Below the pieces are notes generated by a model that did not search any database, was not told the DNA's origin, and saw only the letters and a list, made by a program, of their open reading frames with translations. Of a DNA stretch of 40,946 nt, positions 8,873 through 17,800 are shown in pieces. The stretch's first letter is position 1, and the number at the start of each line of letters is the position of its first letter. Source of the DNA: Prolixibacteraceae bacterium (GTDB lineage: Bacteria > Bacteroidota > Bacteroidia > Bacteroidales > Prolixibacteraceae); contig JAIBEY010000109.1 in NCBI GenBank assembly GCA_019459525.1, forward strand, positions 1 to 40,946. The letters are read 5' to 3'. The position numbers were made by a program, and so were the translations under genes.

Positions 8873-8985
8873 GCGTAACAAAAACTATACGCCAATTGGG
8901 GTTTCAGTGTGGACAACAAAGTTTTGAGAGGGTGAAAATTTAGTTTCTAAATATGGAAACATTTATTATATTTGTGGCGTTAGAC
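8873..8985. other. Possible attC-like recombination site (weak)
   Basis: Just after the stop of the preceding gene, GTAAC (8875-8879) and, 100 bp on, GTTAGAC (8979-8985) are arranged like the outer core sites of an integron attC, the latter fitting GTTRRRY. Inside them, ACGCCAA (8889-8895) pairs with TTG-T-GGCGT (8972-8980), leaving one unpaired base as attC stems often do. The 5' core deviates from RYYYAAC and the paired blocks overlap by two bases, so the match is imperfect. No integrase gene is in the window. Confidence 0.25.
8967..8974 (+). promoter_or_regulatory. Probable -7 promoter element of the toxin-antitoxin operon
   Basis: TATATTTG matches the Bacteroidota consensus TAnnTTTG exactly and lies 25 bp upstream of the toxin ATG. 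No TTG is found at the expected -33 position, so the promoter may be weak or dependent on an activator. Confidence 0.45.
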
Positions 8986-8999
8986 CAGAGCCATCAATA

Positions 9000-9332
9000 A
9001 TGAGATATTTTGAAACACGATTTTTAGAGGAGGCCAATGAATTCATATCTGAACTCGACTCGAAGTCAATCAAAAAGATCTTTTACAACATTGACCTTGC
9101 CGAACAAACAAATGACCCAAAGCTTTTAAAGAAACTTCAAAACGATATTTGGGAGCTTCGTACAAAGTTCGCAGGACTGCAAATCAGACTACTTGCATTT
9201 TGGGACAAAACCGATAATAAAAGAACATTGGTCGTTGCAACCCACGGTTTCATTAAAAAGGTTGACAAAGTTCCGGTAGGTGAAATTGAACGGGCGATGA
9301 AATTGAGAGAAAAATATTTCAACAGTAAATAA
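9000..9332 (+). CDS. higB: HigB-type (Gp49-like, DUF891) toxin
   Basis: This 110-aa protein belongs to the RelE/HigB superfamily. Members cleave mRNA at the ribosome and stop growth when their antitoxin is lost. The pattern is typical of the Gp49-like branch: a helical N-terminus, then WELRTKF, IRLLAFW, a central strand with THGFIKKVDKVP, and the closing EIERAMKLREKY helix. The toxin gene precedes the antitoxin gene, with 13 bp between them, the order that distinguishes hig systems from most others. The start codon fits the family length. It is AT-rich and lies in the accessory strip. Family assignment is firm; activity is inferred. Confidence 0.9.
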   Translation: MRYFETRFLEEANEFISELDSKSIKKIFYNIDLAEQTNDPKLLKKLQNDIWELRTKFAGLQIRLLAFWDKTDNKRTLVVATHGFIKKVDKVPVGEIERAMKLREKYFNSK

Positions 9333-9345
9333 AAGCAGTAAGCAC

Positions 9346-9672
9346 ATGTCAGCAAAAGAAATGAAAACCTATTCGTTTACCGAGATGAAAGATAAGTATA
9401 TCGGTAAAGTTGGAACAAAAGAAAGAGACGAGTACGAATACGAACTTCGTATGGACGTATTAGGCAAAATGATAAAAACAGCTCGTCAAGAACGAAACTT
9501 GACACAAGAAGAACTTGGAAAACTTATTGGCGTGCAAAAAGCTCAAATTTCTAAACTTGAGAGCAGTGCTAATAGTGCGACTATTGACACAATTTTGAAA
9601 GTTTTCAAAGCATTAAAAGCGGAGATAAACTTTAATGTAAAACTTGAAGACAACTTTGTTAAACTCGCCTGA
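9346..9672 (+). CDS. higA: HigA-type antitoxin, XRE-family DNA-binding protein
   Basis: A 108-aa partner of the upstream toxin. The N-terminal 35 residues are charged and tether-like. A helix-turn-helix of the Cro/CI type occupies about residues 40-90 (ARQERNLTQEELGKLIGVQ, then ISKLESS), and the short C-terminal strand EINFNVKLED could help in dimerisation. Antitoxins of this kind neutralise the toxin by binding it and repress their own operon; a palindromic operator was not obvious upstream of the toxin, although a clear -7 box is there. Alternative in-frame Met codons near the start do not change the call. Confidence 0.9.
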   Translation: MSAKEMKTYSFTEMKDKYIGKVGTKERDEYEYELRMDVLGKMIKTARQERNLTQEELGKLIGVQKAQISKLESSANSATIDTILKVFKALKAEINFNVKLEDNFVKLA

Positions 9673-9689
9673 AAAAGAAGCCGAACGTA

Positions 9690-9830
9690 CTATATCAGCT
9701 CCCTCTTAATCACGACAGCAACGGTTTTCGGTGGGCATTTTTCCGCCCGGGCCGCTTTCCCGGAAATCGCCAATAATTCACTTCTATTCGCAGCTTCCAG
9801 ACGCTTCAGAGCTGTTGAACCCACACCTCG
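9690..9830 (-). pseudogene. Gene remnant or unrecognised small ORF on the minus strand
   Basis: This 250-bp gap downstream of the antitoxin is noticeably more GC-rich than both flanks. On the minus strand it keeps an open frame of 46 codons ending in TAG at 9690-9692. The composition is protein-like, rich in Ala, Lys and Arg (for example STALKRLEAANRSELLAISG). No ATG start is present in frame; a GTG lies near the beginning and the frame stays open to about 9851. It could be the tail of a gene whose front was lost, or a small gene with a GTG start. I do not recognise the family. Confidence 0.25.
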
Positions 9831-9872
9831 TAACGGGTAAAAAACAATCCAACGAAAAAAAACATGAAAAAA

Positions 9873-9920
9873 TTTGCGTAGTCAAATAGCTTCATTTAAA
9901 TTTGTAGTCAAATAACTTCA
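9873..9920 (+). promoter_or_regulatory. Promoter with two direct-repeat operators for the ArsR-type operon
   Basis: Two 17-bp copies, GTAGTCAAATAGCTTCA at 9878-9894 and GTAGTCAAATAACTTCA at 9904-9920, differ at one base and start 26 bp apart. A -33 TTTG (9873-9876) and a perfect -7 TAAATTTG (9897-9904) are 20 nt apart. The first operator therefore fills the spacer and the second covers the -7 end and the predicted transcription start. The second ends 2 bp before the regulator ATG, so the leader would be about 11 nt. This is the classic geometry of an autorepressor. Confidence 0.75.
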
Positions 9921-9922
9921 CA

Positions 9923-10243
9923 ATGAATTTAAGACGAGACGTATTTCAAGCTATTGCCGACCCCACACGAAGGGCAATATTAATGCTGGTTGCAACGCAG
10001 GCTATGACAGCAGGAACAATCGCTTCAAATTTCGGCACCGCACGACCGACTGTTTCAAAGCATCTGCAAATTCTGACCGAATGTGAATTGCTCCAATCTG
10101 AACAAAGCGGAAGGGAAATTTACTATCATCTAAATGCGCATAAAATGAAGGAGATAGCCGACTTTATTGAACCTTTCAGAAAAATGTGGGATGACCGGTT
10201 TAATCAATTGGAACTGGTAATGAAAAACTACAAAAACAAATAA
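9923..10243 (+). CDS. ArsR/SmtB-family transcriptional regulator
   Basis: A 106-aa winged-helix repressor of the ArsR superfamily. The signature [13 protein letters not shown] occurs at about 11-23 and the recognition helix region [18 protein letters not shown] at 40-57, followed by the wing (SGREIYYHL). The metal-binding Cys box of classical ArsR proteins is absent, as expected of the subgroup encoded beside SRPBCC-domain proteins. It is the first gene of a four-gene operon, with only 1 bp to the next gene, and the double operator directly before it points to autorepression. The inducing signal is unknown. Confidence 0.92.
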   Translation: MNLRRDVFQAIADPTRRAILMLVATQAMTAGTIASNFGTARPTVSKHLQILTECELLQSEQSGREIYYHLNAHKMKEIADFIEPFRKMWDDRFNQLELVMKNYKNK

Positions 10244-10244
10244 A

Positions 10245-10709
10245 ATGGAACAGAAAACAAAAGTTAATGCCGAAGATGGCAAACAGGAAATCGTAATTAC
10301 ACGGGAATTTGATTTGCCTTTAGAATTACTTTTTAAAGCGTATGAAGAACCCGAACTTTTTGAGCAATGGATGGGAACGAAAGTGCTGAAAATGGAAAAT
10401 AAAAAACACGGCTCTTATGCTTTTGAAACATCTTACAATGGAAACGTCGTATTTCGAGCAAACGGGACAATACACGATTTCGTCCCGAACCAGAAAATCA
10501 CACGAACTTTTGAGATGGAAAACACGCAGTTTCCTATTCAGCTTGAATATTTGGAATTCGAAAAACTAACGAGCGACACAAGCAAACTTACCATGCACAT
10601 CGTCTTTAAGTCAATTGAGTTCAGAAACCAGCTCTTACAAATGCCATTTGCACACGGCATCAATATGGCTCACGACAAACTTCAAGAAATCGTAAACAAA
10701 CTAAAATAA
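10245..10709 (+). CDS. SRPBCC / AHSA1-like domain protein
   Basis: A 154-aa protein of the Aha1-like branch of the START/SRPBCC superfamily, small folds with a deep hydrophobic cavity. Typical features are the opening strand-helix (IVITREFDLPLELLFKAYEEPELFEQWMG, residues 18-46, with the characteristic W near 42), a run of antiparallel strands, and the long closing helix from about residue 130. In many bacteria such proteins are co-transcribed with an ArsR regulator, and this one follows its regulator by 1 bp. The ligand and exact function are not known; they are not established Hsp90 co-chaperones in bacteria despite the name. Confidence 0.88.
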   Translation: MEQKTKVNAEDGKQEIVITREFDLPLELLFKAYEEPELFEQWMGTKVLKMENKKHGSYAFETSYNGNVVFRANGTIHDFVPNQKITRTFEMENTQFPIQLEYLEFEKLTSDTSKLTMHIVFKSIEFRNQLLQMPFAHGINMAHDKLQEIVNKLK

Positions 10710-10715
10710 AAAAAT

Positions 10716-11090
10716 ATGAAAAAAAGAGACAAAATCATTTATTGGATAGCAACGATTTGGTTTGCTATAGCAATGGTTGCAAGCGGAATACAACAAATTT
10801 TCACCATTGGCGGGTTTGTTGAAATAATGGAAAGACTCGGTTTCCCGGGCTATTTCTCAATTGTTCTTGGTGTTTGGAAAATTGCAGGAGTTTTAGCAAT
10901 ACTAATTCCCAAATTCCCACTGCTAAAAGAATGGGCTTATGCAGGATTTTTCTTTGTTATGTCGGGAGCAATCGTTTCTCATTTAGCAGTGGCAGACAAA
11001 GCAGTTGAATTGTTTGCACCACTATTTCTTTTGGTCTTAACAGTTGTTTCGTGGTATTTCAGGCCTGAAAGTAAAAGAATACCAAAGTAA
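10716..11090 (+). CDS. DoxX-like family membrane protein
   Basis: A 124-aa integral membrane protein with four predicted helices (about 8-28, 44-66, 72-92, 97-115). The pattern, including GIQQIF after helix 1, LGFPGYFSIVLGVWKIAG, and WAYAGFFFVMSGA, fits the DoxX-like family. Homologues are common in operons with ArsR and SRPBCC genes, as here. The biochemical role is unclear. The stop codon is separated from the next start by 1 bp, suggesting translational coupling. Confidence 0.85.
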   Translation: MKKRDKIIYWIATIWFAIAMVASGIQQIFTIGGFVEIMERLGFPGYFSIVLGVWKIAGVLAILIPKFPLLKEWAYAGFFFVMSGAIVSHLAVADKAVELFAPLFLLVLTVVSWYFRPESKRIPK

Positions 11091-11091
11091 A

Positions 11092-11670
11092 ATGAATCCG
11101 AAAGTTGACCTGTTTTTAAGCAAGGCTGCAAAATGGGAAAAAGAAATGACATTGTTAAGAAGCATTGTTCTTGAAAGCGAACTTACCGAAGACTATAAGT
11201 GGATGCATCCGTGTTATACTTTACAGGGTAAGAATGTTGTTTTGATTCACGGATTTAAAGCATATTGCGCTTTACTATTTCATAAAGGTGCATTGCTGAA
11301 AGATCCCGAGGGCATTTTAATCCAACAAACGGAAGATGTTCAATCGGCTCGTCAAATCCGTTTTACAGACATCAACCAGATAAAAAGACAGAAATCCACC
11401 ATTAAAACCTATATCAAAGAAGCTATTGAGTTAGAAAAGTCAGGAAAGAAAGTGGTATTGAAGAAAACATCAGACTATCCTGTTCCTGAAGAATTTAAAA
11501 AAGCACTAGACGAAAATCCTGATTTGAAGAATGCTTTTAATGCCTTAACTTCGGGAAGACAACGGGCATATTTGTTTTATTTTTCTCAAGCCAAACAATC
11601 AAAAACCCGTGAATCAAGAATTGAAAAGAGCCTGCCAACAATTCTCGACGGGAAAGGAATGGATGATTAA
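11092..11670 (+). CDS. YdeI/OmpD-associated family protein with DUF1801-type domain
   Basis: A 192-aa soluble protein. The first half is DUF1801/YdhG-like (DYKWMHPCYTLQGKNVVLI and FKAYCALLFHKGALLKDP). The C-terminal part carries the YdeI/OmdA pattern: VPEEFKKALDENPDLKNAF, a central SGRQRAYLFYFSQAK, and the basic TRESRIEKSLPTIL tail. ATG 11092 is preferred over a longer frame starting at 11044, because that extension overlaps the DoxX-like gene by 47 bp. It closes the ArsR operon. The family has been linked to bacteriocin tolerance by name only, so no function is claimed. Confidence 0.88.
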   Translation: MNPKVDLFLSKAAKWEKEMTLLRSIVLESELTEDYKWMHPCYTLQGKNVVLIHGFKAYCALLFHKGALLKDPEGILIQQTEDVQSARQIRFTDINQIKRQKSTIKTYIKEAIELEKSGKKVVLKKTSDYPVPEEFKKALDENPDLKNAFNALTSGRQRAYLFYFSQAKQSKTRESRIEKSLPTILDGKGMDD

Positions 11671-11865
11671 TTAAAAACCAAGACCGGTAGTTCAGATCGT
11701 TTGTGTGCAATGGCGGCAAAAACAACGGATACTGGATTTAGTGATTCATTAACCGGAAATCTCCGTCGTAAAACCGTTACAATTACACTGCTCCAATTTG
11801 TATCGACCTTCCTCTTTTTCAACCTTTTCCTGCGCCATCTGTTTTGAAGTGAAAAGCAACTTACG

Positions 11866-12456
11866 ATGATACGAATTCTTTTCATTTTAATACTATCAGT
11901 AATGACACAGTTAACGAGTTCCGCGCAAACCGAAACGGCAACCTTTGGTGGCGGATGTTTTTGGTGTACCGAGGCTATTTTTAAAAGCCTGAAAGGTGTT
12001 GAAACCGTTGAATCGGGCTATTCGGGCGGGAAATTAAAGAACCCGACCTACAAGGAAGTTTGCACGGGCGAAACGGGTCATGCCGAAGTCATTCAAATCA
12101 CTTACGATCCGAAGGTGATCAGTTTTCGCGAACTGCTCGAAGTTTTCTGGGAAACCCACGATCCGACTACGTTAAATCAGCAGGGTGCCGATCGCGGAAC
12201 ACAATACCGCTCGGTAGTTTTTTATCATACGCCGCAGCAAAAAGAACTGGCAGAAAAATACAAGGCTGAACTGAATAAAGGAAATGTGTTTGGCAAACCG
12301 GTGGTGACTGAAATTACTGCTTTCGACAAATTCTATAAAGCCGAAAATTACCACCAGGATTATTTTACAAACAATTCGACACAAGGGTATTGCCAGTTTG
12401 TAATTGTGCCTAAATTGCAAAAGTTCAGGAAGGTGTTTAAAGACAAACTAAAATAG
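11866..12456 (+). CDS. msrA: Peptide-methionine (S)-S-oxide reductase MsrA, exported
   Basis: MsrA reduces methionine-S-sulfoxide in oxidised proteins. The catalytic motif GGCFWC spans about residues 29-34, with Cys31 as the reactive residue, followed by the family pattern ESGYSGG, GHAEVIQITYDP and WETHDPTTLNQQGADRGTQYRS. A signal peptide (about 1-20, ending TSSA) precedes it, so it probably works in the periplasm. Length of about 176 aa for the mature part is normal. No MsrB domain is fused. It is followed after 7 bp by a second exported protein. The region before it, 11671-11865, holds no convincing gene. Confidence 0.96.
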   Translation: MIRILFILILSVMTQLTSSAQTETATFGGGCFWCTEAIFKSLKGVETVESGYSGGKLKNPTYKEVCTGETGHAEVIQITYDPKVISFRELLEVFWETHDPTTLNQQGADRGTQYRSVVFYHTPQQKELAEKYKAELNKGNVFGKPVVTEITAFDKFYKAENYHQDYFTNNSTQGYCQFVIVPKLQKFRKVFKDKLK

Positions 12457-12463
12457 CTGACCC

Positions 12464-12868
12464 ATGACCCGTAGAATCATTCTTTTTACGCTTTTTGTTG
12501 TTTTTTCGGCTTTTCAGTCGAACGCCCAGCGCGAGTTTAAAATGCAGGAAGGTGATACCACTTATGTAATGAAACGGTATGTTTTTATGTTACTTAACGA
12601 AGGTCCAAACCGAACCCACGATTCCATTACGGTGGCTAAAATTCAGGAAGGACACATGAACCACCTCAACGAAATGGCCAAAACGGGCAAACTGGCTATT
12701 GCCGGTCCGTTCGAAAAAGGAGGAAAGCATCGCGGAATACTCATTTTTGATGTGGATTCCATTTCGCAGGCTATCCGCATGGAATCAACCGATCCGGCAG
12801 TCGTTTCGGGTCGGTTGGAAATGCAGACCATCTATTGGTGGGCCGCCAAAGGAAGCAAATTGCCGTAA
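12464..12868 (+). CDS. Exported YCII-domain protein
   Basis: A 134-aa protein with a signal peptide (about 1-21, ending SNAQ) followed by a YCII-related fold. The helix with His (GHMNHLNEMAKTGKLAIAGPF), the strand GILIFDVDSISQA and the closing DPAV..GRLEMQTIYWWA are family-typical. YciI-like proteins are usually cytoplasmic; Bacteroidota have exported versions of this kind. It lies 7 bp after msrA, so the two are probably one transcript and may share a role in the periplasmic redox response, though this is inferred only from position. The chemistry of the family is poorly defined. Confidence 0.85.
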   Translation: MTRRIILFTLFVVFSAFQSNAQREFKMQEGDTTYVMKRYVFMLLNEGPNRTHDSITVAKIQEGHMNHLNEMAKTGKLAIAGPFEKGGKHRGILIFDVDSISQAIRMESTDPAVVSGRLEMQTIYWWAAKGSKLP

Positions 12869-12941
12869 AATTTGGTTAATATGGCTCTCAATGAATTCTA
12901 ACATAAAAGAAGGCTCTTCACGGTTCCATTTTATGGTCAGC

Positions 12942-12972
12942 TTGGAATTTGAGGCCCGAAATAGTATCTTCG
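12942..12972 (+). promoter_or_regulatory. Probable promoter of the sigma/FecR/SusC/SusD operon
   Basis: TTG at 12942-12944 and TATCTTCG at 12965-12972 are separated by 20 nt, the same spacing as in the ArsR-operon promoter in this window. The -7 element deviates from TAnnTTTG at one position. It lies about 38 bp upstream of the sigma-factor start. The same octamer occurs at 31807-31814 before the Omp85 gene. Confidence 0.5.
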
Positions 12973-13010
12973 TGATGCTCTTGAAATAACTAACTAACAG
13001 GAACTAAGGT

Positions 13011-13643
13011 TTGGACAATAGTCAGCACATTGAATTACTTTCAAAAAAGATAAGCCAAAATTCAGATCAACAGGCGTTTAAAGAATTGTACCTGGTTTAT
13101 TTCGACCGGTTGTATAAATTTGCTTTTTCCATTCTGCATTCTTCTGAATTTGCTGAAGAAGCCGTGAACGATGTTTTCCTGAACATCTGGCAAAAAAGAT
13201 CGAGCCTGAAAAATATTGAAAGTCTAAAGAATTACCTCTTCATTTCAACCAAAAACACCTCTTTTAATTACCTCAGCAAGTTCAGGAAAGAACGAAATAC
13301 CACACTTGACGATGTTTTGGTTCGGTTCGAAATTGATGAATTAACGCCGGAAACAGCTTTTTTTACAGCCGAGATTCGCAAGGAAATTGAGCAAGCCATT
13401 AATCAGCTTCCGCCCAAGACCAAGCTGGTTTTCCAGATGGCTAAAGTTGAAGGATTAAAGTACAAGGAAATTGCCCAGATTCTGGATATTTCGGTAAATA
13501 CGATCGACAATCACATTGCCACTGCCATAAAAAAGCTGTGTGTAACATTAAAAAATATAAGCCCTGAAGAAATTAATCTTATTCTGTTCCAGTTGTTTAC
13601 CAAACTGCGAAAAAAAACTTCAACAATCGGGCAGAATAACTAG
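13011..13643 (+). CDS. ECF RNA polymerase sigma factor (FecI-like, SusC/D-locus type)
   Basis: A 210-aa extracytoplasmic-function sigma factor. Region 2 (about 25-65, FDRLYKFAFSILHSSEFAEE, then DVFLNIWQKR) binds core polymerase and the -10 region. Region 4 (about 125-175) includes LPPKTKLVFQMAKVEGLKYK and ISVNTIDNHIATAIKKL, which recognise the -35 region. No ATG occurs before region 4, so TTG at 13011 is taken as the start, supported by AGGA and AAGG stretches just before it. It is the first gene of a sigma/anti-sigma/SusC/SusD operon and should be activated when the SusC receptor senses its ligand. Confidence 0.92.
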   Translation: MDNSQHIELLSKKISQNSDQQAFKELYLVYFDRLYKFAFSILHSSEFAEEAVNDVFLNIWQKRSSLKNIESLKNYLFISTKNTSFNYLSKFRKERNTTLDDVLVRFEIDELTPETAFFTAEIRKEIEQAINQLPPKTKLVFQMAKVEGLKYKEIAQILDISVNTIDNHIATAIKKLCVTLKNISPEEINLILFQLFTKLRKKTSTIGQNN

Positions 13644-13690
13644 TAGATTTTTATCAAATCGTTGTCTTTAACCTTGAATGACAAAAAACC

Positions 13691-14701
13691 ATGGAAACCA
13701 TCTGGAGCATCATAGGACGGAAGTTAGAGGGTGATATTTCTCCGGAGGAGGAGCAGGCACTAAATGAGTGGATCAATATATCGACTACAAACAAGCAAGT
13801 ATATTTTCAAATCAAAGAACTCTGGTACCACAAACAAGATCAAACAAACAATTCGCAAGCGATTGCGGCGTACGACAAATTAATTAACCGGATAAAATTC
13901 GCGGAAGTTGCACAGTCTCAAACCAGGGTTCAACAGATTTCCTTCCGGATTAACCAATTTGTAAAGTACGCCGCAATTCTCTTTTTTATCCTTTCGTTCG
14001 GTTACCTTTCCTATTATTTTATTGATGCAGAAAGCACGAACAATGAGTTTTGTACTATTTCAGTTCCAAAAGGAAATAAGTCGGAAGTTATTTTGTCTGA
14101 TGGCAGTAAAATATGGCTCAACAACAACAGTAAGCTGGTATATCCTAAAAAATTTAATGCCAAAGAGCGGCGCATTGAGCTGATTGGGGAGGCTTATTTC
14201 GAGATTGAAAAGAATGAAAAGGTGCCGTTTATTGTGCAGACTTCCGACATCAGCATTAAAGTTATGGGTACCAAATTTAATGTAAGCGCTTATGCTAACG
14301 ATAAATTTATTGAGGCCACACTGATCTCCGGAAAAGTTATGGTGCAGTCGAACGATAATCCCGAAATTGAAACCGTGTTAAAACCAGGTGAAAGCTTAAC
14401 TTTTGATAAGGTAAATAATCAGTCTGCAGTTAATGACGTAGATACCGAGTTTTATACCTATTGGATGAAGGGTGAATTTGTATTTAAAGACGAGCGGTTT
14501 GAAATACTGGCCAAACGCATTGAACGCATTTACAATGTTGAAATTACTTTTGAAGATGAAGCGTTGAAGGATAAAACCTACACCGGTGATTTTAAAGTTG
14601 ACGATAATATTTATACTATTCTCGAAATATTTAAGCGATCAACTAAAGTCCCGATTGATTATACAACCGATCGGAATAAAATTACTATCCGAAGAAAATA
14701 A
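13691..14701 (+). CDS. FecR-type anti-sigma factor
   Basis: A 336-aa inner-membrane regulator. The N-terminal cytoplasmic region (1-90) should bind the sigma factor encoded just upstream; one membrane helix lies at about 91-110 (YAAILFFILSFGYLSYYF). The periplasmic part has a FecR domain (about 120-220: VPKGNKSEVILSDGSKIWLN, then FEIEKNEKVPFIVQTSDI) and the C-terminal domain usual in Bacteroidota (DUF4974-like, about 265-335, YNVEITFEDEALKDKTYTG). It normally holds the sigma factor inactive until the STN domain of the partner SusC signals. Gene order and the presence of that STN domain support this arrangement. Confidence 0.93.
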   Translation: METIWSIIGRKLEGDISPEEEQALNEWINISTTNKQVYFQIKELWYHKQDQTNNSQAIAAYDKLINRIKFAEVAQSQTRVQQISFRINQFVKYAAILFFILSFGYLSYYFIDAESTNNEFCTISVPKGNKSEVILSDGSKIWLNNNSKLVYPKKFNAKERRIELIGEAYFEIEKNEKVPFIVQTSDISIKVMGTKFNVSAYANDKFIEATLISGKVMVQSNDNPEIETVLKPGESLTFDKVNNQSAVNDVDTEFYTYWMKGEFVFKDERFEILAKRIERIYNVEITFEDEALKDKTYTGDFKVDDNIYTILEIFKRSTKVPIDYTTDRNKITIRRK

Positions 14702-14848
14702 CGGAAAACAAACATTTATCGCTTAGAGATGGAATAAATTGCTGTTAATCATGAATTCAGTGTCCTTTTCCTTAGTCAGATTTATCTATTTCAAGAAAAA
14801 AAGTTGATATTTACAGAGGTATTGTCAGTTTGGATAGCTTCTGTGTTT

Positions 14849-17800
14849 ATGAGATTAAAGCTTCTATTTATCATTCTTCTGGTGTTTGGAGCTGCGAATG
14901 TATTTTCGCAGCATAAACTGATATCACTTAATCTTAGGGAAGTATCGCTGGATCGTATCATTAAGGAGATTGAGAAGCAAAGTGACTATAGTTTTTTCTT
15001 CGAACAATCGGGTATTAACCTTACTCCCAAAACATCGATTCAAATCCATCAGGCACCCATAAAAGACGTGCTCGAAAAGCTTTTTGCCAATTCGCCCTAT
15101 TCTTACCAAATTATCGATCGTCATATTATTCTATCTCAGGATAAGCCGATTAATCCGGATCAATTCAGTACAAAACTTTCCAGGACGATTAAAGGCGTGG
15201 TAACGAACAAAGACAAGGAAACTATTCCGGGCGTAGCCGTGGTGATTAAAAATACCAATACCGGAACGCTAACCGATCGCAATGGATTCTATAAAATTGA
15301 AGTTCCCCTAAACACGGATTCGCTGTTGTTTTCGTATGTCGGGATGAAACGGCTGGAAGTTGGGATCGGGGTACAGCAGCAGATCGATGCCGTACTCGAA
15401 CCCGATGTACTGGATGTGGATGAGGTGGTGATTATTGGTTACGGTGCGCAACGCAAATCGGATCTTACAGGAGCGATTACAACCATTGAAGTTGACGGGG
15501 TTCGCCGGATACCGGTGGCAGGAATCGACCAGGCCTTACAGGGAAAAGCTGCCGGAGTTCTGATTACTTCCACATCCGGATCGCCGGGTGGGGGAACTTC
15601 TGTCCGCATCCGTGGCATTGGAACGGTAAATAATAACAATCCACTTTTTGTAATCGATGGTATTCCGACCGATGATATCCGTTTCCTGAACATGAGTGAT
15701 ATCGACAACATTGAAATACTGAAAGATGCCTCGGCCACTGCTATTTATGGGAACCGGGGCGCAAACGGGGTCATCCTGATCAATACCAAAAAAGGGATTC
15801 CGGGTAGTCCGGTTGTTACGGTCGATTCGTACCTCGGGATTAGCGATGTGTGGAAAAATCCGGATATGGGAGACAGTCAGCAATTTGCAACGGTTCATAA
15901 CCTGGCCGTTAAAAATGGTATTGAGAGCGAAGGAACCGGCGCCTATCAATACGTTGAAGATTTTAAAAATCCTGAAAGTTTTACCGGAGGCACCAACTGG
16001 TGGAAACTGATTACCCGTCAGGCATTGGTTCAAAACCATAACGTTTCCATTTCCGGCGGAACAGAATCGAACAAGTACCTGATGAGCCTCTCATACCTGA
16101 ATCAGAATGGTACCATAAAAGGTTCTGAATTTGACCGGATTACGTTTCGAATAAACAATGAATATAAACTTTCGAAACGGGCTACTATAGCTTTTAACAC
16201 GAACCTTAGTCAGGCCAAAAGGCAAACCATTCTGGAAGACGATCTCGACGGAGGGATTGTATTTACTTCCATTGTGCTCGATCCGATAACATCCGGAGGC
16301 GAAAGACCGATAAATGATCCGATCCGCGTGAAATACGGCGAATTTTCCCGCTGGTACGAATCTGTTTACAGCAACAAATACAACCCGGTAGCTCAAATCG
16401 GCCGATCGTTAAATAAATGGACACAACTTCGGTTTTTTGGTAATCTATCGTTCGGATTCGAAATAACCAAGCACCTGACATACAATACTACTTTCGGACT
16501 GGATGCCCGCCGCTCCGATCAGGATAGCTTTTTGCCTTCGTATTGGATGGATTCCGACTCGAAAAATGATGTCACCCAGGTAAAAAAAGAGTCGGGTAAG
16601 AGCATCGACTGGGTTTATGAAAATATGTTGACCTATAAAAAAACAGTAAAGGAGAACCATGAATTCACTGTTTTGCTTGGGATGACTGCCGAAGCCGGAG
16701 AATATGATGAAGTGCAGGCATCGAAACGGAATGTTCCGGGAAATGAAGATTATTTGCGTTACCTGAGTGCAGCCACCACCGATCCCAATGTAACCGGAAT
16801 TGTTTCGGAATATGCCTTGATTTCTTACCTCGGACGTATCAATTATTCTTTCAATTCTAAATATTTGCTTACCGCCTCATTCCGTGCCGATGGTTCTTCC
16901 AAATTTACCGGTAGCGAAAAATGGGGTTATTTTCCGTCGGTGTCCGGAGGATGGCGCATTTCAAATGAAAAATTCTTTTCATCCAATAAACTATTTTCGC
17001 ACATTAACGAGCTGAAAATCAGGTTAGGGTGGGGGCAGGTCGGAAATCAGAATATCTCGGATTATGCTTTCAGTACGTTGATTGCAGGAGGAAATTCGAG
17101 GAGGTACCTGTTCGGAAATACGCTCGTGCAGGGCTATGCCCCCATAAATATTGGCAATGCCAATCTTACCTGGGAAACCACCGAATCGACCAATTTCGGC
17201 ATTGATTTTATGCTGATCAAGAACAAAATTCTGGGCAGCATTGATTTTTACAACAAGAAAACGAAGAACATGCTCCTGAGGTTGCCGGTACCTTTATCTA
17301 CCGGATTGCCAGGGGCTCCATGGACTAATGCCGGAGATGTTGAGAATACCGGATTTGAATTGAATGCCACTTACCGGAATAAGTGGAAGGATTTGAATTA
17401 TAGCGTAAACCTGAATGTTTCGTCGTATAAAAATCAGATTTTGTCGCTTGGGGGTGGTGAACCGATTATGGGCGGCGAACAGCGTTTGGGATATACAACC
17501 AAAACTACAGTTGGGCACCCGATCGGCGAATTCTTTGGCTACTTGGTTGAAGGGGTTTTTCAGAACCAAAAAGAGGTTGATGATGCCAATAACTTGTCAG
17601 CCGAAGATGTGTATTATCAGGATATTCTTACCCGTCCTGGTGATTTCAAATTTAAAGATCTGGATGGTAATGGTAAAATAACCGGTGAGGATCGGGGTTT
17701 TATCGGGTCGCCCCATCCCGATTTTATTTACGGGCTTACGTTGGCCGCCGATTATCATCAATTCGACTTTAGTCTTTTTTTTCAGGGAAGCCAGGGTAAC

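Noticed and set aside
9673-9922. Second attC-like site after the antitoxin gene
   Set aside because: The GTAACGG at about 9830 has no partner core site or stem like the one at 8873-8985.
11671-11865. Possible small genes before msrA: a 45-aa plus-strand ORF (11710-11847) and a 29-aa minus-strand ORF (11749-11838)
   Set aside because: They lie across each other on opposite strands, have no recognisable motif and no clear ribosome binding site; neither could be preferred.
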